Shown: positions 35,367-43,629 of the stretch, one piece after another
Layout: each line of letters starts with the position of its first letter
How positions within the stretch are numbered: position 1 is the stretch's first letter
Assembly (NCBI GenBank): GCA_964597495.1
Contig: CAZQYC010000010.1
Span: 1-63,511, forward strand
Origin: CAZQYC01 sp964597495
Lineage (GTDB): Bacteria; Pseudomonadota; Gammaproteobacteria; Steroidobacterales; Steroidobacteraceae
Direction: 5' to 3'
DNA length: 63,511 nucleotides
Notes under the pieces: generated by a model
The model's input: the letters and a program-made list of their open reading frames with translations, nothing else
Told to the model about the DNA's origin: nothing
The model's database searches: none
Position numbers and translations under genes: made by a program

Positions 35367-35732
35367 ATGCACTGCAACAGTCGCCCGGCCCGAAGTCGTC
35401 TGATTGGCGGGGCCATCCTGCTGATCGTCGGCGCCATCGCATTGGCTAGTAACCTTGGATTTCACATCCCGCGCGATCTTTGGAAATATTGGCCTGCCAT
35501 TCCGTCGGCGCTGGGCATTATCCAGATGCTTTGGCCAGGCAGCGTTCGTGCGCGCTTGGATGGCTTTTGGCTCATTGCGCTCGGTTTCTACGGCTTCGTC
35601 AGTGTATTCGAGTGGTTCGGCCTGCACTGGGGTACCTCGTGGCCGATCATGGTCCTCGCCCTCGGAATTCGCATTCTCCTCGGCGGTGTATTCCGCGATC
35701 AGCCTCCACCCGGCCAAGGAGATCCAAGATGA
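35367..35732 (+). CDS. LiaI/LiaF-like transmembrane protein (DUF5668)
   Basis: 121-aa protein with four hydrophobic segments: LIGGAILLIVGAIALASNLG, YWPAIPSALGIIQMLW, FWLIALGFYGFVSVF and SWPIMVLALGIRILLGG. The GGAILLIVG and WP(A/I)xxLALG patterns are typical for this family. It is presumably an inner-membrane sensor partner of the following LiaF-like protein and two-component system. It overlaps the next gene (ATGA). Confidence 0.75.
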   Translation: MHCNSRPARSRLIGGAILLIVGAIALASNLGFHIPRDLWKYWPAIPSALGIIQMLWPGSVRARLDGFWLIALGFYGFVSVFEWFGLHWGTSWPIMVLALGIRILLGGVFRDQPPPGQGDPR

Positions 35733-36565
35733 GCGATCTCGAAAAGCGCTCGCAGGAGCAACCCAGCTGGAAAAAAAGATACTCCAGCGCCAAGCCGGTC
35801 TCCACGCACCTCATTGCGGGCCTAGTGGTGGCCATCCTCGGTGTCCTGTTCCTCATCGACAATCTACACATCGTCGACTCGTTTTCGCCGATGCGCTACT
35901 TCATGCCCACGGTGTTTTTGTCGATCGGCTTCGCCTTGGTCATCGAGCATCGCTCCGATCGTACGTGGCGATGGGGCATCGTGTGGATTGTCCTCGGCCT
36001 CTGGTCTTTCGCCTATAAGAGCGGTTGGATCGGCGTCAGCATCTGGGATTTGTTTTGGCCGTTCTTCTTATTGGCCGTCGGCGGCTACTTGATCCGCCGC
36101 GCGCTGACCGAAGGCGACAACGCACCTATCGATTCCACTTCGGAATCGAAATCCGAACTCGACGCTCCAACGGACTCGACTCCCAATTCGCCCCCGCCCG
36201 AGGAAACACGACGCGGTGCGAGAACCGTTCGCGGTATCGGCATTCTTTCGGGAAGCGAATTGCGGCCGAACACGCAGGCCATGCAAAACGCCGAGCTGTT
36301 CGCGCTGATGGGCGGCGTGAAACTCGATTTGTACGACACGCAGCTGGTCAACGACGCGGCCACCATCAATGTGGGCGCCTGCATGGGCGGCATCGAGATT
36401 CTCGCTCCTTCCGAATGGACCGTGGTTAGCAATGTACTGCCGTTCATGGGCGCGTTCATCGACAAACGTCGTCCTCCTGCTGCGACGACGGTCGGCGTGG
36501 CACCCAAGAAGACGCTGACCATCAACGGATTCGTGTTGATGGGCGGCGTCGAAATAAAGAACTGA
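35729..36565 (+). CDS. LiaF-like membrane protein with DUF2154-type C-terminal domain
   Basis: 278-aa protein. Four membrane helices in residues ~28-130, a polar Ser/Thr/Pro-rich linker (~130-165), then a beta-rich C-terminal domain: ELFALMGGVKLDLYDTQLV, GACMGGIEILAPSEW, VVSNVLPFMGAF and a final GFVLMGGVEIKN. The repeated GG-hydrophobic turns are the LiaF/VraT signature. In Firmicutes LiaF inhibits the LiaS kinase; here it sits upstream of a LytS-like kinase. Start at 35729 overlaps the LiaI-like stop. Confidence 0.8.
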   Translation: MSDLEKRSQEQPSWKKRYSSAKPVSTHLIAGLVVAILGVLFLIDNLHIVDSFSPMRYFMPTVFLSIGFALVIEHRSDRTWRWGIVWIVLGLWSFAYKSGWIGVSIWDLFWPFFLLAVGGYLIRRALTEGDNAPIDSTSESKSELDAPTDSTPNSPPPEETRRGARTVRGIGILSGSELRPNTQAMQNAELFALMGGVKLDLYDTQLVNDAATINVGACMGGIEILAPSEWTVVSNVLPFMGAFIDKRRPPAATTVGVAPKKTLTINGFVLMGGVEIKN

Positions 36566-36574
36566 TTTTTCACC

Positions 36575-37633
36575 ATGCATCCGATACTCGCGAGACCGGC
36601 GCGCGTGGCGTTGTACGTCGCCGTTTGGATCGGTTTCGGCCTGTTGGTGGCCGGAGTTCTGGTCATCAGCGGCAAGGCGCCGTTCGACTGGGCATTGCAA
36701 TTTGCCGTGCCGCTCGCGTTGTTGCTTGGCTTTCAAGCTCTGTCGTGCTGGTACATGATGCAGTCGCTGCCGGCGCCCGAAACGCCCTGGCCGCGGCTGA
36801 TCGGCACGTGGCTCGCGGCAGCCGTGCTGGTCATCGCGCTTTGGCTTGGAAGCGGCTGGTGGTGGGCGATCTATACCCTGCCGAACACGGCCGACGCGAC
36901 CGAGGTGCCGTTCCGCATTGCGCCGCTTCTTGCTCTGCTCGGATTGATTGCCTATTCGATGGCCATCCTGAGCCACTACATGGTTGCCGCCTTCGAACGC
37001 TCTCGCAACGCCGATCGGCGCGCGCTCGAATCGCAAGTCCATGCGCGGGAGGCGGAATTGAAATCGTTACGCGCCCAGCTCGATCCACATTTCCTGTTCA
37101 ACAGCCTGAATTCGGTGGCCGCGTTGATCGGCAGCGACGCCGCTGCCGCGCGCCGTATGTGTTATTTGATGTCCAGCTTCTTTCGTAAAAGCATCAGCCT
37201 CGGGCGCGAGCCGGCGATCGCTCTGGCGGCGGAAATCGATTTGGTCGAAACGTTCTTGAGCATCGAAGCGGTGCGCTTTGGGGAGCGCTTGCGCACGCAC
37301 ATCGACGTCGCGGACGACGTGCGCAACCTAAGCGTGCCCCCGCTTGTCCTCCAGCCGCTCGTGGAGAACGCGGTTCATCATGGAATCGCGCATCTGCTAG
37401 ACGGCGGCGATGTCAAAGTAAAAGCGCGCAAGCGCGACGGGCTCCTGGAATTATCGGTGGAGAACCCGTTCGACCTCGATCGGCCGCCGTCGCGCGGCGC
37501 AGGAGTCGGACTCAATAACGTGCGCTCGCGCATCGACACGCTCTACGGCAACCGCGGTCGCGTCGACGCGGTTTCAGAAGGCACTACGTTTCAAGTGGTC
37601 ATTCTGATCCCGGCCATACCGATCGCAGGATAG
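36575..37633 (+). CDS. LytS/YehU-type sensor histidine kinase
   Basis: 352-aa protein with four membrane helices (~10-145), then the His_kinase domain (PF06580 type): phospho-His in LRAQLDPHFLFNSLNSVAAL (~165-185), and the ATPase part with VPPLVLQPLVENAVHHGI and VGLNNVRSRIDTLYG. It would phosphorylate the LytTR regulator encoded 27 bases downstream. Together with the LiaF-like proteins it suggests a cell-envelope stress response. Confidence 0.88.
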   Translation: MHPILARPARVALYVAVWIGFGLLVAGVLVISGKAPFDWALQFAVPLALLLGFQALSCWYMMQSLPAPETPWPRLIGTWLAAAVLVIALWLGSGWWWAIYTLPNTADATEVPFRIAPLLALLGLIAYSMAILSHYMVAAFERSRNADRRALESQVHAREAELKSLRAQLDPHFLFNSLNSVAALIGSDAAAARRMCYLMSSFFRKSISLGREPAIALAAEIDLVETFLSIEAVRFGERLRTHIDVADDVRNLSVPPLVLQPLVENAVHHGIAHLLDGGDVKVKARKRDGLLELSVENPFDLDRPPSRGAGVGLNNVRSRIDTLYGNRGRVDAVSEGTTFQVVILIPAIPIAG

Positions 37634-37660
37634 TTTTCTTTTTTTGGGTTGGAGGACACA

Positions 37661-38401
37661 GTGCGCGTAATTATTGTGGACGACGAGACATTGGGCCGCG
37701 CCTTCCTGGCCGAACACCTTGCGGCCCTTGCCGATATCGAAGTGATCGGACAGGCCGCCAACGGTTTCGAAGCCGTCAAGCTGGTGGAAGAGCTTGCACC
37801 CGATCTCCTCTTCCTCGACATACAAATGCCGAAGCTTTCCGGATTCGAGGTGCTCGAACTTCTCGGCGAACGCGCACCCGCCGTGATCTTCGTCACCGCG
37901 TACGACGAATTTGCGCTGCGAGCGTTCGACGTTCACGCAGTCGACTATTTACTAAAACCCGTCGATCCCGCGCGCCTCTTAGCAGCCGTCACTCGCGCGA
38001 AGGAACGCCTGGAAAAGCGCACGCCTACTCCATCGATCAAAGAAATCGTAGCCGCAGCCAGGCCGGACGACCGCAAGCTCGAACGCGTTCTGATTCGCGA
38101 AGAAGCTCGCGTGCACGTATTGCCCCTCGATAGCATCGATTACATCGAAGCGGAGGACGACTATTTGAATTTCTTGGTCACGGGCAAACGGCACCGCAAA
38201 CAGCAAACCATGTCGGATCTCGAATCGCAGCTCGACACCACGCGCTTCGTGCGCATCCACCGCTCGTTCATTTTGAATATCGATCGGCTCGCGCGCCTCG
38301 AACTCTATTCGAAAGACAGCTGGCTGGCGATCCTCCGCGACGGTAAACAGCTTCCCGTCTCACGCACCGGTCATGCGCGATTAAAGGAATTGATCGGCTG
38401 A
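37661..38401 (+). CDS. LytTR-family response regulator
   Basis: 246-aa protein. Receiver domain (~1-120) with the acidic pocket IIVDDE, phospho-Asp in DLLFLDIQMPKLSGFEV and Lys in DYLLKPVDPARLL. LytTR DNA-binding domain (~145-245): IDYIEAEDDYLNFLV, FVRIHRSFILNIDRL. The GTG at 37661 is preferred because GGAGGA (37651-37656) lies four bases before it and the protein then begins MRVIIVDDE; an in-frame TTG at 37649 overlaps that ribosome-binding site. Confidence 0.88.
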   Translation: MRVIIVDDETLGRAFLAEHLAALADIEVIGQAANGFEAVKLVEELAPDLLFLDIQMPKLSGFEVLELLGERAPAVIFVTAYDEFALRAFDVHAVDYLLKPVDPARLLAAVTRAKERLEKRTPTPSIKEIVAAARPDDRKLERVLIREEARVHVLPLDSIDYIEAEDDYLNFLVTGKRHRKQQTMSDLESQLDTTRFVRIHRSFILNIDRLARLELYSKDSWLAILRDGKQLPVSRTGHARLKELIG

Positions 38402-38402
38402 G

Positions 38403-38470
38403 AAAAGACAACCCCACACCCGCGCTCCGCGACCTCTCCCGGTTGCGGGAGAGGGTTGGGGTGTGGGAAC
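38403..38470. repeat. Nested palindrome after the LytTR regulator gene
   Basis: CCCCACACCC (38412-38421) pairs with GGGGTGTGGG (38458-38467); CCTCTCCCGG/GCGGGAGAGG forms the inner stem. Probable transcription terminator of the lia-like operon and a member of the C/G-rich palindrome family. Confidence 0.65.
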
Positions 38471-38631
38471 AGTCGCCTTTCATGAAGGCGAATTCCGACA
38501 GCGCACCGATTTTTGCTCCACGGTCGCCGGCACTAATGTGCCATTCACCGATCAGCCATTTAATGCAGCGCCTCTCCCGCGCAGTATTACCGCCATGTCG
38601 CTGTTGCGATCCGCTTACGAGGGCCATGACG

Positions 38632-38871
38632 ATGTCGAATTTCAATGCTCCCTTGCGCCGCTCACGCTCCAATCGCATGTTGGGCGGCGTGGTTGCCGGT
38701 CTCGCCAACTACTTCGGACTCGATATCACGTTGGCGAGAGTGATTTACGCAGTCGGATCGATTTGCTCGGCAGCGTTCCCAGGCATGCTCGTCTACATCA
38801 TCCTGTGGATCGTGATACCTGAAGAGGATTATCAAAACTCTTACGACAACCGGCCGCATACCGGCGGGTAA
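38632..38871 (+). CDS. pspC: PspC-domain small membrane protein
   Basis: 79-aa protein with the PspC signature: PLRRSRSNRMLGGVVAGLANYF, then ITLARVIYAVGSICSA and a membrane helix PGMLVYIILWIVIPEE. PspC senses inner-membrane stress. The ATG at 38632 is preferred to 38626 because GAGGG (38619-38623) has a better spacing to it. It extends the theme of envelope stress from the preceding genes. Confidence 0.82.
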   Translation: MSNFNAPLRRSRSNRMLGGVVAGLANYFGLDITLARVIYAVGSICSAAFPGMLVYIILWIVIPEEDYQNSYDNRPHTGG

Positions 38872-39196
38872 CGAAACATCGGATCTCAGGAAGCCCTCCA
38901 GGGATGGAGGTCATGCAGGGAATGCAGGAGCAATTCTCAGTAAGGCTTCCAAGGGCGGAGGCCATACTGGGAAAGCAGGAGCGGTTCTCAGTAAGGCCTC
39001 CAGGGATGGAGGACTCTGAGCTCTACCAAGAAATTCGGCTGGAGTTTTCTGACTAGTGCCTAGAGCCTAGGTAAGCGCTGATCAAGTCCGCTTCCGCAAT
39101 GCCTTCATCAGCTAACTTGCTGTTTCAACCTGATCCCGTTCTGCAACGGGACACGGTAAGGACTTAATCAGTCCTTACCTAGTTGCTTGCTGATCG
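38872..39196. repeat. Tandem 51-bp repeats and a 116-bp inverted-repeat element
   Basis: 325 bp without a gene. Units starting TCTCAG at 38884, 38935 and 38986 form two full and one partial 51-bp tandem repeats, each with a CCTCCAGGGATGGAGG-type hairpin and a GGGAAAGCAGGAGC-type tail. Then 39067-39182 is an inverted repeat: 39067-39089 is complementary to 39160-39182 at 20 of 23 positions, enclosing a TCCCGTT/AACGGGA hairpin (39134-39151). It may be a small non-autonomous element or a terminator for the acetoacetyl-CoA synthetase gene. Confidence 0.65.
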
Positions 39197-41281
39197 TCAT
39201 GCCGATCGGGCGCCGCGGCCTTTCGCAAAGCCGATGAACCATTCGATCGACTTCGGATTCTCCATCGAGTCGTAGTTCACCGATTTCTCGATCGGATGAC
39301 CGAGCAGAATTTTCTTCACCGGCACTTCGAGTTTCTTTCCCGACAGCGTTCGCGGCACTTGCGCGATGGCGAACACTTCGTTCGGAACGTGTCGCGCGGA
39401 AAGCTTAGTGCGAATGGCGCTGAGCAGCTTGCTGCGCAGCTCCGCAGGCACGCCGGTTTCGTCCGGAGTCAATTCGGTCTTTTTCGATGCGACACCGGCA
39501 ATCGCGGGATCGGACACGCTCCGTTCGCGCAAGACCACGAACAGCGCCAAGTAAGATTCCTTGCCGAGATACTCAAGATCCACCACCAGCGAATCGCTGA
39601 TTTCCGGAAACTCCTCGACCACGCGGTAGAGCTCGCTGGTTCCCATGCGAATCCCATGGCGATTGATGGTGGAATCCGAGCGACCGAAGATCACGCCGCC
39701 CACCGCCGTGGGACGTTCGATCAACTTAAGCCAGTCGCCGTGGCGCCACACGCCGGGATAAACGTCGAAATAACTTTCGTAGTACCGCTTGCCGCCGGCA
39801 TCGTTCCAAAAATAAAGCGGCATGCTCGGAATCGGCAAAGTCATTACAAGCTCGCCGACTTCGTTGAGGATCGGCTTGCCTGCTTCGTTGTAGGCATACG
39901 TAGCGATACCGAGTTCGCGACACGTCATTTCGCCCGCATAAACTGGCAGCGTCGGGCACGAGGTTAGGAAGCACGCAGCGGGATCGGTGCCGCCGGTCAC
40001 GCACGCGAGCATCACGTCGGGATGAATGTGCTCGTATACCCAGCGGAAACCTTCCTCAGTCAGCGGCGAGCCGGTGCAACCCACCGTCTTAAGCGACGAC
40101 AGATCGAACTGGTTGCGCGGGCTCAATCCCGCCTTGGCGCAGAGCGTGATAAACGCGGGACTGGTGCCGAACGAATCGGCCCGCTCGCGTTCCGCATATC
40201 GCCATAACGTCGTGAGATCCGGATAACCCGGATTACCGTCGAACTGCAGAATCGTCGCACCGTTGATCAGTCCGTTGATCAGCGAGTTCCACATGATCCA
40301 GGTCGTGGAGGTAAACCAGAACGCGCGATCGCCCGGCTTTTGATCGAAATGCAGAATGCCGGATTTGAGAGTTTCAAGCACGATGCCGCCGTGACTATGC
40401 ACGATCGGCTTCGGCATTCCGGTGGTGCCGGACGAATACACCACCCAGATGGGATGCGAAAACGGCACCGCGGCAAATTGCAATTTCGCCGGTTGCGACA
40501 CGGCGTCCTTGAAGGACAGCACTTTGACGTTCCGACCCTCGAACGCCAATTCGCCGAGTTCCGCCTGCTCGTTCAAATACGAAACGAAAATCACGGCTTG
40601 CAGGCTGGGTAATTGCTTGACCAACTCGCGCACGGTTTCGCGGCGATCGAGGTCTTTGTTGTTGTAGCGATAGCCATCGACGGCAAACAACACTTTGGGT
40701 TCGATTTGTCTGAAGCGATCGAGAACGCTCACGGGCCCCATATCGGGGGACGTGCACGACCAGATCGCGCCCTGGCTCGTAGCCGCGAGCATGGCCATGG
40801 TGGTTTGCGGAATATTCGGCAGGTAGGCAACGACGCGATCGCCCTGCTCCACGCCGAGTTTCTTCAATGTGGCGGCAAGCGCGCCGACTTTATCGACCAG
40901 CTCGCCCCACGACACTTCGGCGCGAGAAACGATTTCCGATTGAAAAATGAGTGCCGGTTTGCTCGCGGCTCCGGGCTGTTTGGCGAAGGCGAGCGCATGC
41001 TCGGCGTAGTTCAACGTCGACCCTTCGAACCACTTCGCACCGGGCATGGTGCGTTTATCGAGCACTTGCTTATACGGCGAATGCGAGATCACGCCGCCGA
41101 ACTGCCAAATGGTTTCGTAGAACGACTCGATCTCGTCGACGGACCAGCGCCAGAGAGACTCGTAGTCGTTAAACGTGAGGCCGCGGTGTTCTTTGAGCCA
41201 AGCGAGATAGCGGGTAATGCCTGCCGAGGCGACGCGCGCAGCGCTCGGTGTCCACAGTGGACGTGAATCGGTCGAAGTCAT
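39197..41281 (-). CDS. aacS: Acetoacetyl-CoA synthetase
   Basis: 694-aa acyl-adenylate-forming enzyme. Core motif A3 is VVYSSGTTGMPKPIVHSHGG, with a later A5-like GCTGSPLTEEG and A8 GRSDSTINRHGIRMGTSELYR; lysine A10 is in TLSGKKLEVPVKKIL. The size (~650-700) and the start SAARVASAGITRYLAWLKEHRG match acetoacetate-CoA ligase, which activates acetoacetate for ketone or PHB metabolism. The ATG at 41281 avoids eight extra residues. No partner genes for PHB breakdown are adjacent. Confidence 0.88.
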   Translation of the reverse strand: MTSTDSRPLWTPSAARVASAGITRYLAWLKEHRGLTFNDYESLWRWSVDEIESFYETIWQFGGVISHSPYKQVLDKRTMPGAKWFEGSTLNYAEHALAFAKQPGAASKPALIFQSEIVSRAEVSWGELVDKVGALAATLKKLGVEQGDRVVAYLPNIPQTTMAMLAATSQGAIWSCTSPDMGPVSVLDRFRQIEPKVLFAVDGYRYNNKDLDRRETVRELVKQLPSLQAVIFVSYLNEQAELGELAFEGRNVKVLSFKDAVSQPAKLQFAAVPFSHPIWVVYSSGTTGMPKPIVHSHGGIVLETLKSGILHFDQKPGDRAFWFTSTTWIMWNSLINGLINGATILQFDGNPGYPDLTTLWRYAERERADSFGTSPAFITLCAKAGLSPRNQFDLSSLKTVGCTGSPLTEEGFRWVYEHIHPDVMLACVTGGTDPAACFLTSCPTLPVYAGEMTCRELGIATYAYNEAGKPILNEVGELVMTLPIPSMPLYFWNDAGGKRYYESYFDVYPGVWRHGDWLKLIERPTAVGGVIFGRSDSTINRHGIRMGTSELYRVVEEFPEISDSLVVDLEYLGKESYLALFVVLRERSVSDPAIAGVASKKTELTPDETGVPAELRSKLLSAIRTKLSARHVPNEVFAIAQVPRTLSGKKLEVPVKKILLGHPIEKSVNYDSMENPKSIEWFIGFAKGRGARSA

Positions 41282-41476
41282 AGAGCCCCAAAACAAATAG
41301 CGCAAACAAACGGGGCGCCATGCTATCAGAAGAATCAGGGATCTACTGAGGAGGCTGCTTGGTATGAGACCGACTGCGCAAAGCGGGAAATGCAGAAAAT
41401 TAAAGAGCGGCCCTTAATCCCGAATCGGGCTGGTCTTGCAGTTAGCCCGCTGGTTAACGGCCGTGCTTAGCAGCGG

Positions 41477-43482
41477 CTACCGCGCATCCGCCACCGTCTT
41501 CTCCGAAGTCGATGAAGCCGCCGCTTTCTTGTCGTCGGCTGCCTCGTCGAGATTTCGATAGCGGAAGAAACCCAGCCCCATTTCCTCCCACGTTTGATCG
41601 CCCCACTTCACCGTTTGCGTCGCGTCCGGATTGGCCGGATTTTGGGTCGAATTATCCCAAGTCATGTCCCAAATCAATTTCGTCCCTTTGGGAATCAGCT
41701 TCGGCTCCTTGAGTACGTAACTCGTCTGCCAGTTGAAGTCCCATCGCGGCACGTTAAGTAGAATTTCGGTGCGCCCGTCCGGATAGCTTGCCGTCATCCG
41801 CGCTGCCTTACCGCGTACGTGCGAATGCGGCATGATGTCGTAAATCAACATGTCGCGCGTAATGGCGCGCGTGGATGTCAGCGCATAGTCCTTCGCTCCC
41901 GGCGGAATGGCAAAACGCGTATCGCCGATCACGTTCATGCGCAACGGATACTTCGGCGGAGCCTTATGGAAATACAAACCCACGCGGCTACGATCGGTTG
42001 CCTCCTTACCGTTGGCCGTATAGTGAATCTGGAAAATGAAGTTGGCGTCTTTCGGAAAAAACACGCCGGTGTCTTGCGGGAAGTTAATCGGCTGCAACCC
42101 CGGTGCAAACCCGCCCAAATTACCGGGCGCTTGACAGAATATGCGCCCGCCGCCGCCTTCCCTACGCGAAGCGCTATCGCTGCGAATGTCGCTCGGGCTG
42201 TTGACGATGACATGATGCACGACGGACTTGTTGCCGATGTGCACTTCCAATCNNNNNNNNNNNNNNNNNNNNNNNNNNNNNNNNNNNNNNNNNNNNNNNN
42301 NNNNNNNNNNNNNNNNNNNNNNNNNNNNNNNNNNNNNNNNNNNNNNNNNNNNCTGTTGACGATGACATGATGCACGACGGACTTGTTGCCGATGTGCACT
42401 TCCAATCCGCGAATCCATACGTCGCGACCGATTGGATTCTTCACTTCGGGACATTGATACTCGATCACTCCCGTCGCCGGCACGGTGAAGGCAGGAATCT
42501 CGATGATCGCGTCGGGTTTCCCAAGTTTCCATTCCTCGCCTTGACCCTCTTTCGGGTACTTCATTTTGGCCAGCGGATCAGGACCCGCACCCCGCAGGGC
42601 ACCCGCTTCAATCCAATGCACCAGCGCCTTCGTTTGTGCATCGTTTAACGAACGATCGCCGATGAACGAACCGTAGTGCGGATCGGCATGCCACGGCGGC
42701 ATGCGCTTGGTACGCACGACTTCGCGAATCATCGGAGCGAATCCTTTCACGACGTCGTAACTGGTCATTGCCCACGGCGCGATACCGCCCGTTTGATGGC
42801 AAGCGACGCATTTGTCGATCAACAGCGGAGCAATCTCCCTGGAATACGAAAGCTTTGCATGCGCGGAGCTGCGTTCCCGCTCGGGCATATTGATGAGGCA
42901 ACCCGGACTATTCACTTGCGGTTTACTCACCGGTTGAGCCGCCAATAGCGCGTCGATGGCATCCTTCGCATAAAGGTCCGTTGCCGCTGGCCGCTGCTTT
43001 TCGTAACTCAAGCGATTGTCGATCGGACCTCGGTACGCGAGCGTCCAATTCTTGGGATTGATCACCAAGACCTCGGCGGTGCGGTCGAGCGCCAAGGATT
43101 CGCCGATCAGTTGCGTCTCGTCGATCAGAATGGGAACGTCGAAACCGAATTCCTTCGATTCGGCCGCGATCGCGTCGCGCTTGTCCTGCAGGTTGGAATT
43201 GATCAATAGGAACTCGACGCCGCGGGCTCGATATTGATCGCGTAATTCGCGATAAGCGGGCATCGCCTGCCGCACGAGCGGGCATCCGTTGCCCTGGACC
43301 ATGAGCACCACGGCTTTCATGTCCGATGAGTAGTACAGCTCATGTGATTTTCCGGCGTCGTCGATCAGCCGGAAATTATCGACGCGCTCGCCAGGAAGCA
43401 ACGCGCTGACAGGACCCGATGCGCATAGGAACAGCAGCGGCATACACACGCATTTCAATACGCGTTTCAACATGCTTTTCAT
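41477..43482 (-). CDS. Redoxin / cytochrome c / PHM-like copper monooxygenase fusion (spans assembly gap)
   Basis: Collapsing the 55-bp duplicate flanks and the 100 Ns (155 bp) leaves one open frame of 616 codons. Signal peptide at 1-27. Residues ~28-185 are a thioredoxin-like redoxin domain (MVQGNGCPLVRQAMP, a single Cys). Residues ~210-300 are a haem c domain with CVACH at 225-229 and a MPPW methionine (261). Residues ~325-600 match the copper type II ascorbate-dependent monooxygenase fold, with copper ligands His371/His372 (VVHHVIVN), His435 (FQIHYTANG), His501/His503 (MPHSHVRGK) and Met583 (EEMGLG). All six PHM-type ligands are present. Likely a periplasmic copper oxygenase fed by its own cytochrome. 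Substrate unknown. Confidence 0.8.
42198..42407. other. Scaffold gap with duplicated contig ends
   Basis: 100 Ns (42253-42352) flanked by two identical 55-bp sequences (42198-42252 and 42353-42407). The exact duplication shows that the contigs overlap and the gap is artefactual rather than missing sequence. Confidence 0.92.
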
Positions 43483-43610
43483 CTCTGCTCCCGAAGAACT
43501 AGGGAACTTGAAAGTGGATGCAGAGGAGAATAGCCAACACCACTGCCTTCTACAATGAGCCACTGACAGCAATGTCGGCAGCTTCCTTCGGCCATGAAAA
43601 GTTTTGTGGG

Positions 43611-43629
43611 CGCTGAGGGTTACTCAGCG
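43611..43629 (-). terminator. Hairpin at the end of the trypsin-like protease gene
   Basis: CGCTGAG/CTCAGCG, a perfect 7-bp stem with a 5-base loop, overlaps the stop codon of the protease gene. A T-rich stretch (CAAAACTTTTC on the minus strand) follows. Probable terminator. Confidence 0.5.

Noticed and set aside
38884..39019. Repeated ~51-bp units considered as a CRISPR array
   Set aside because: The units are nearly identical along their full length with no variable spacers, and no cas genes are near.
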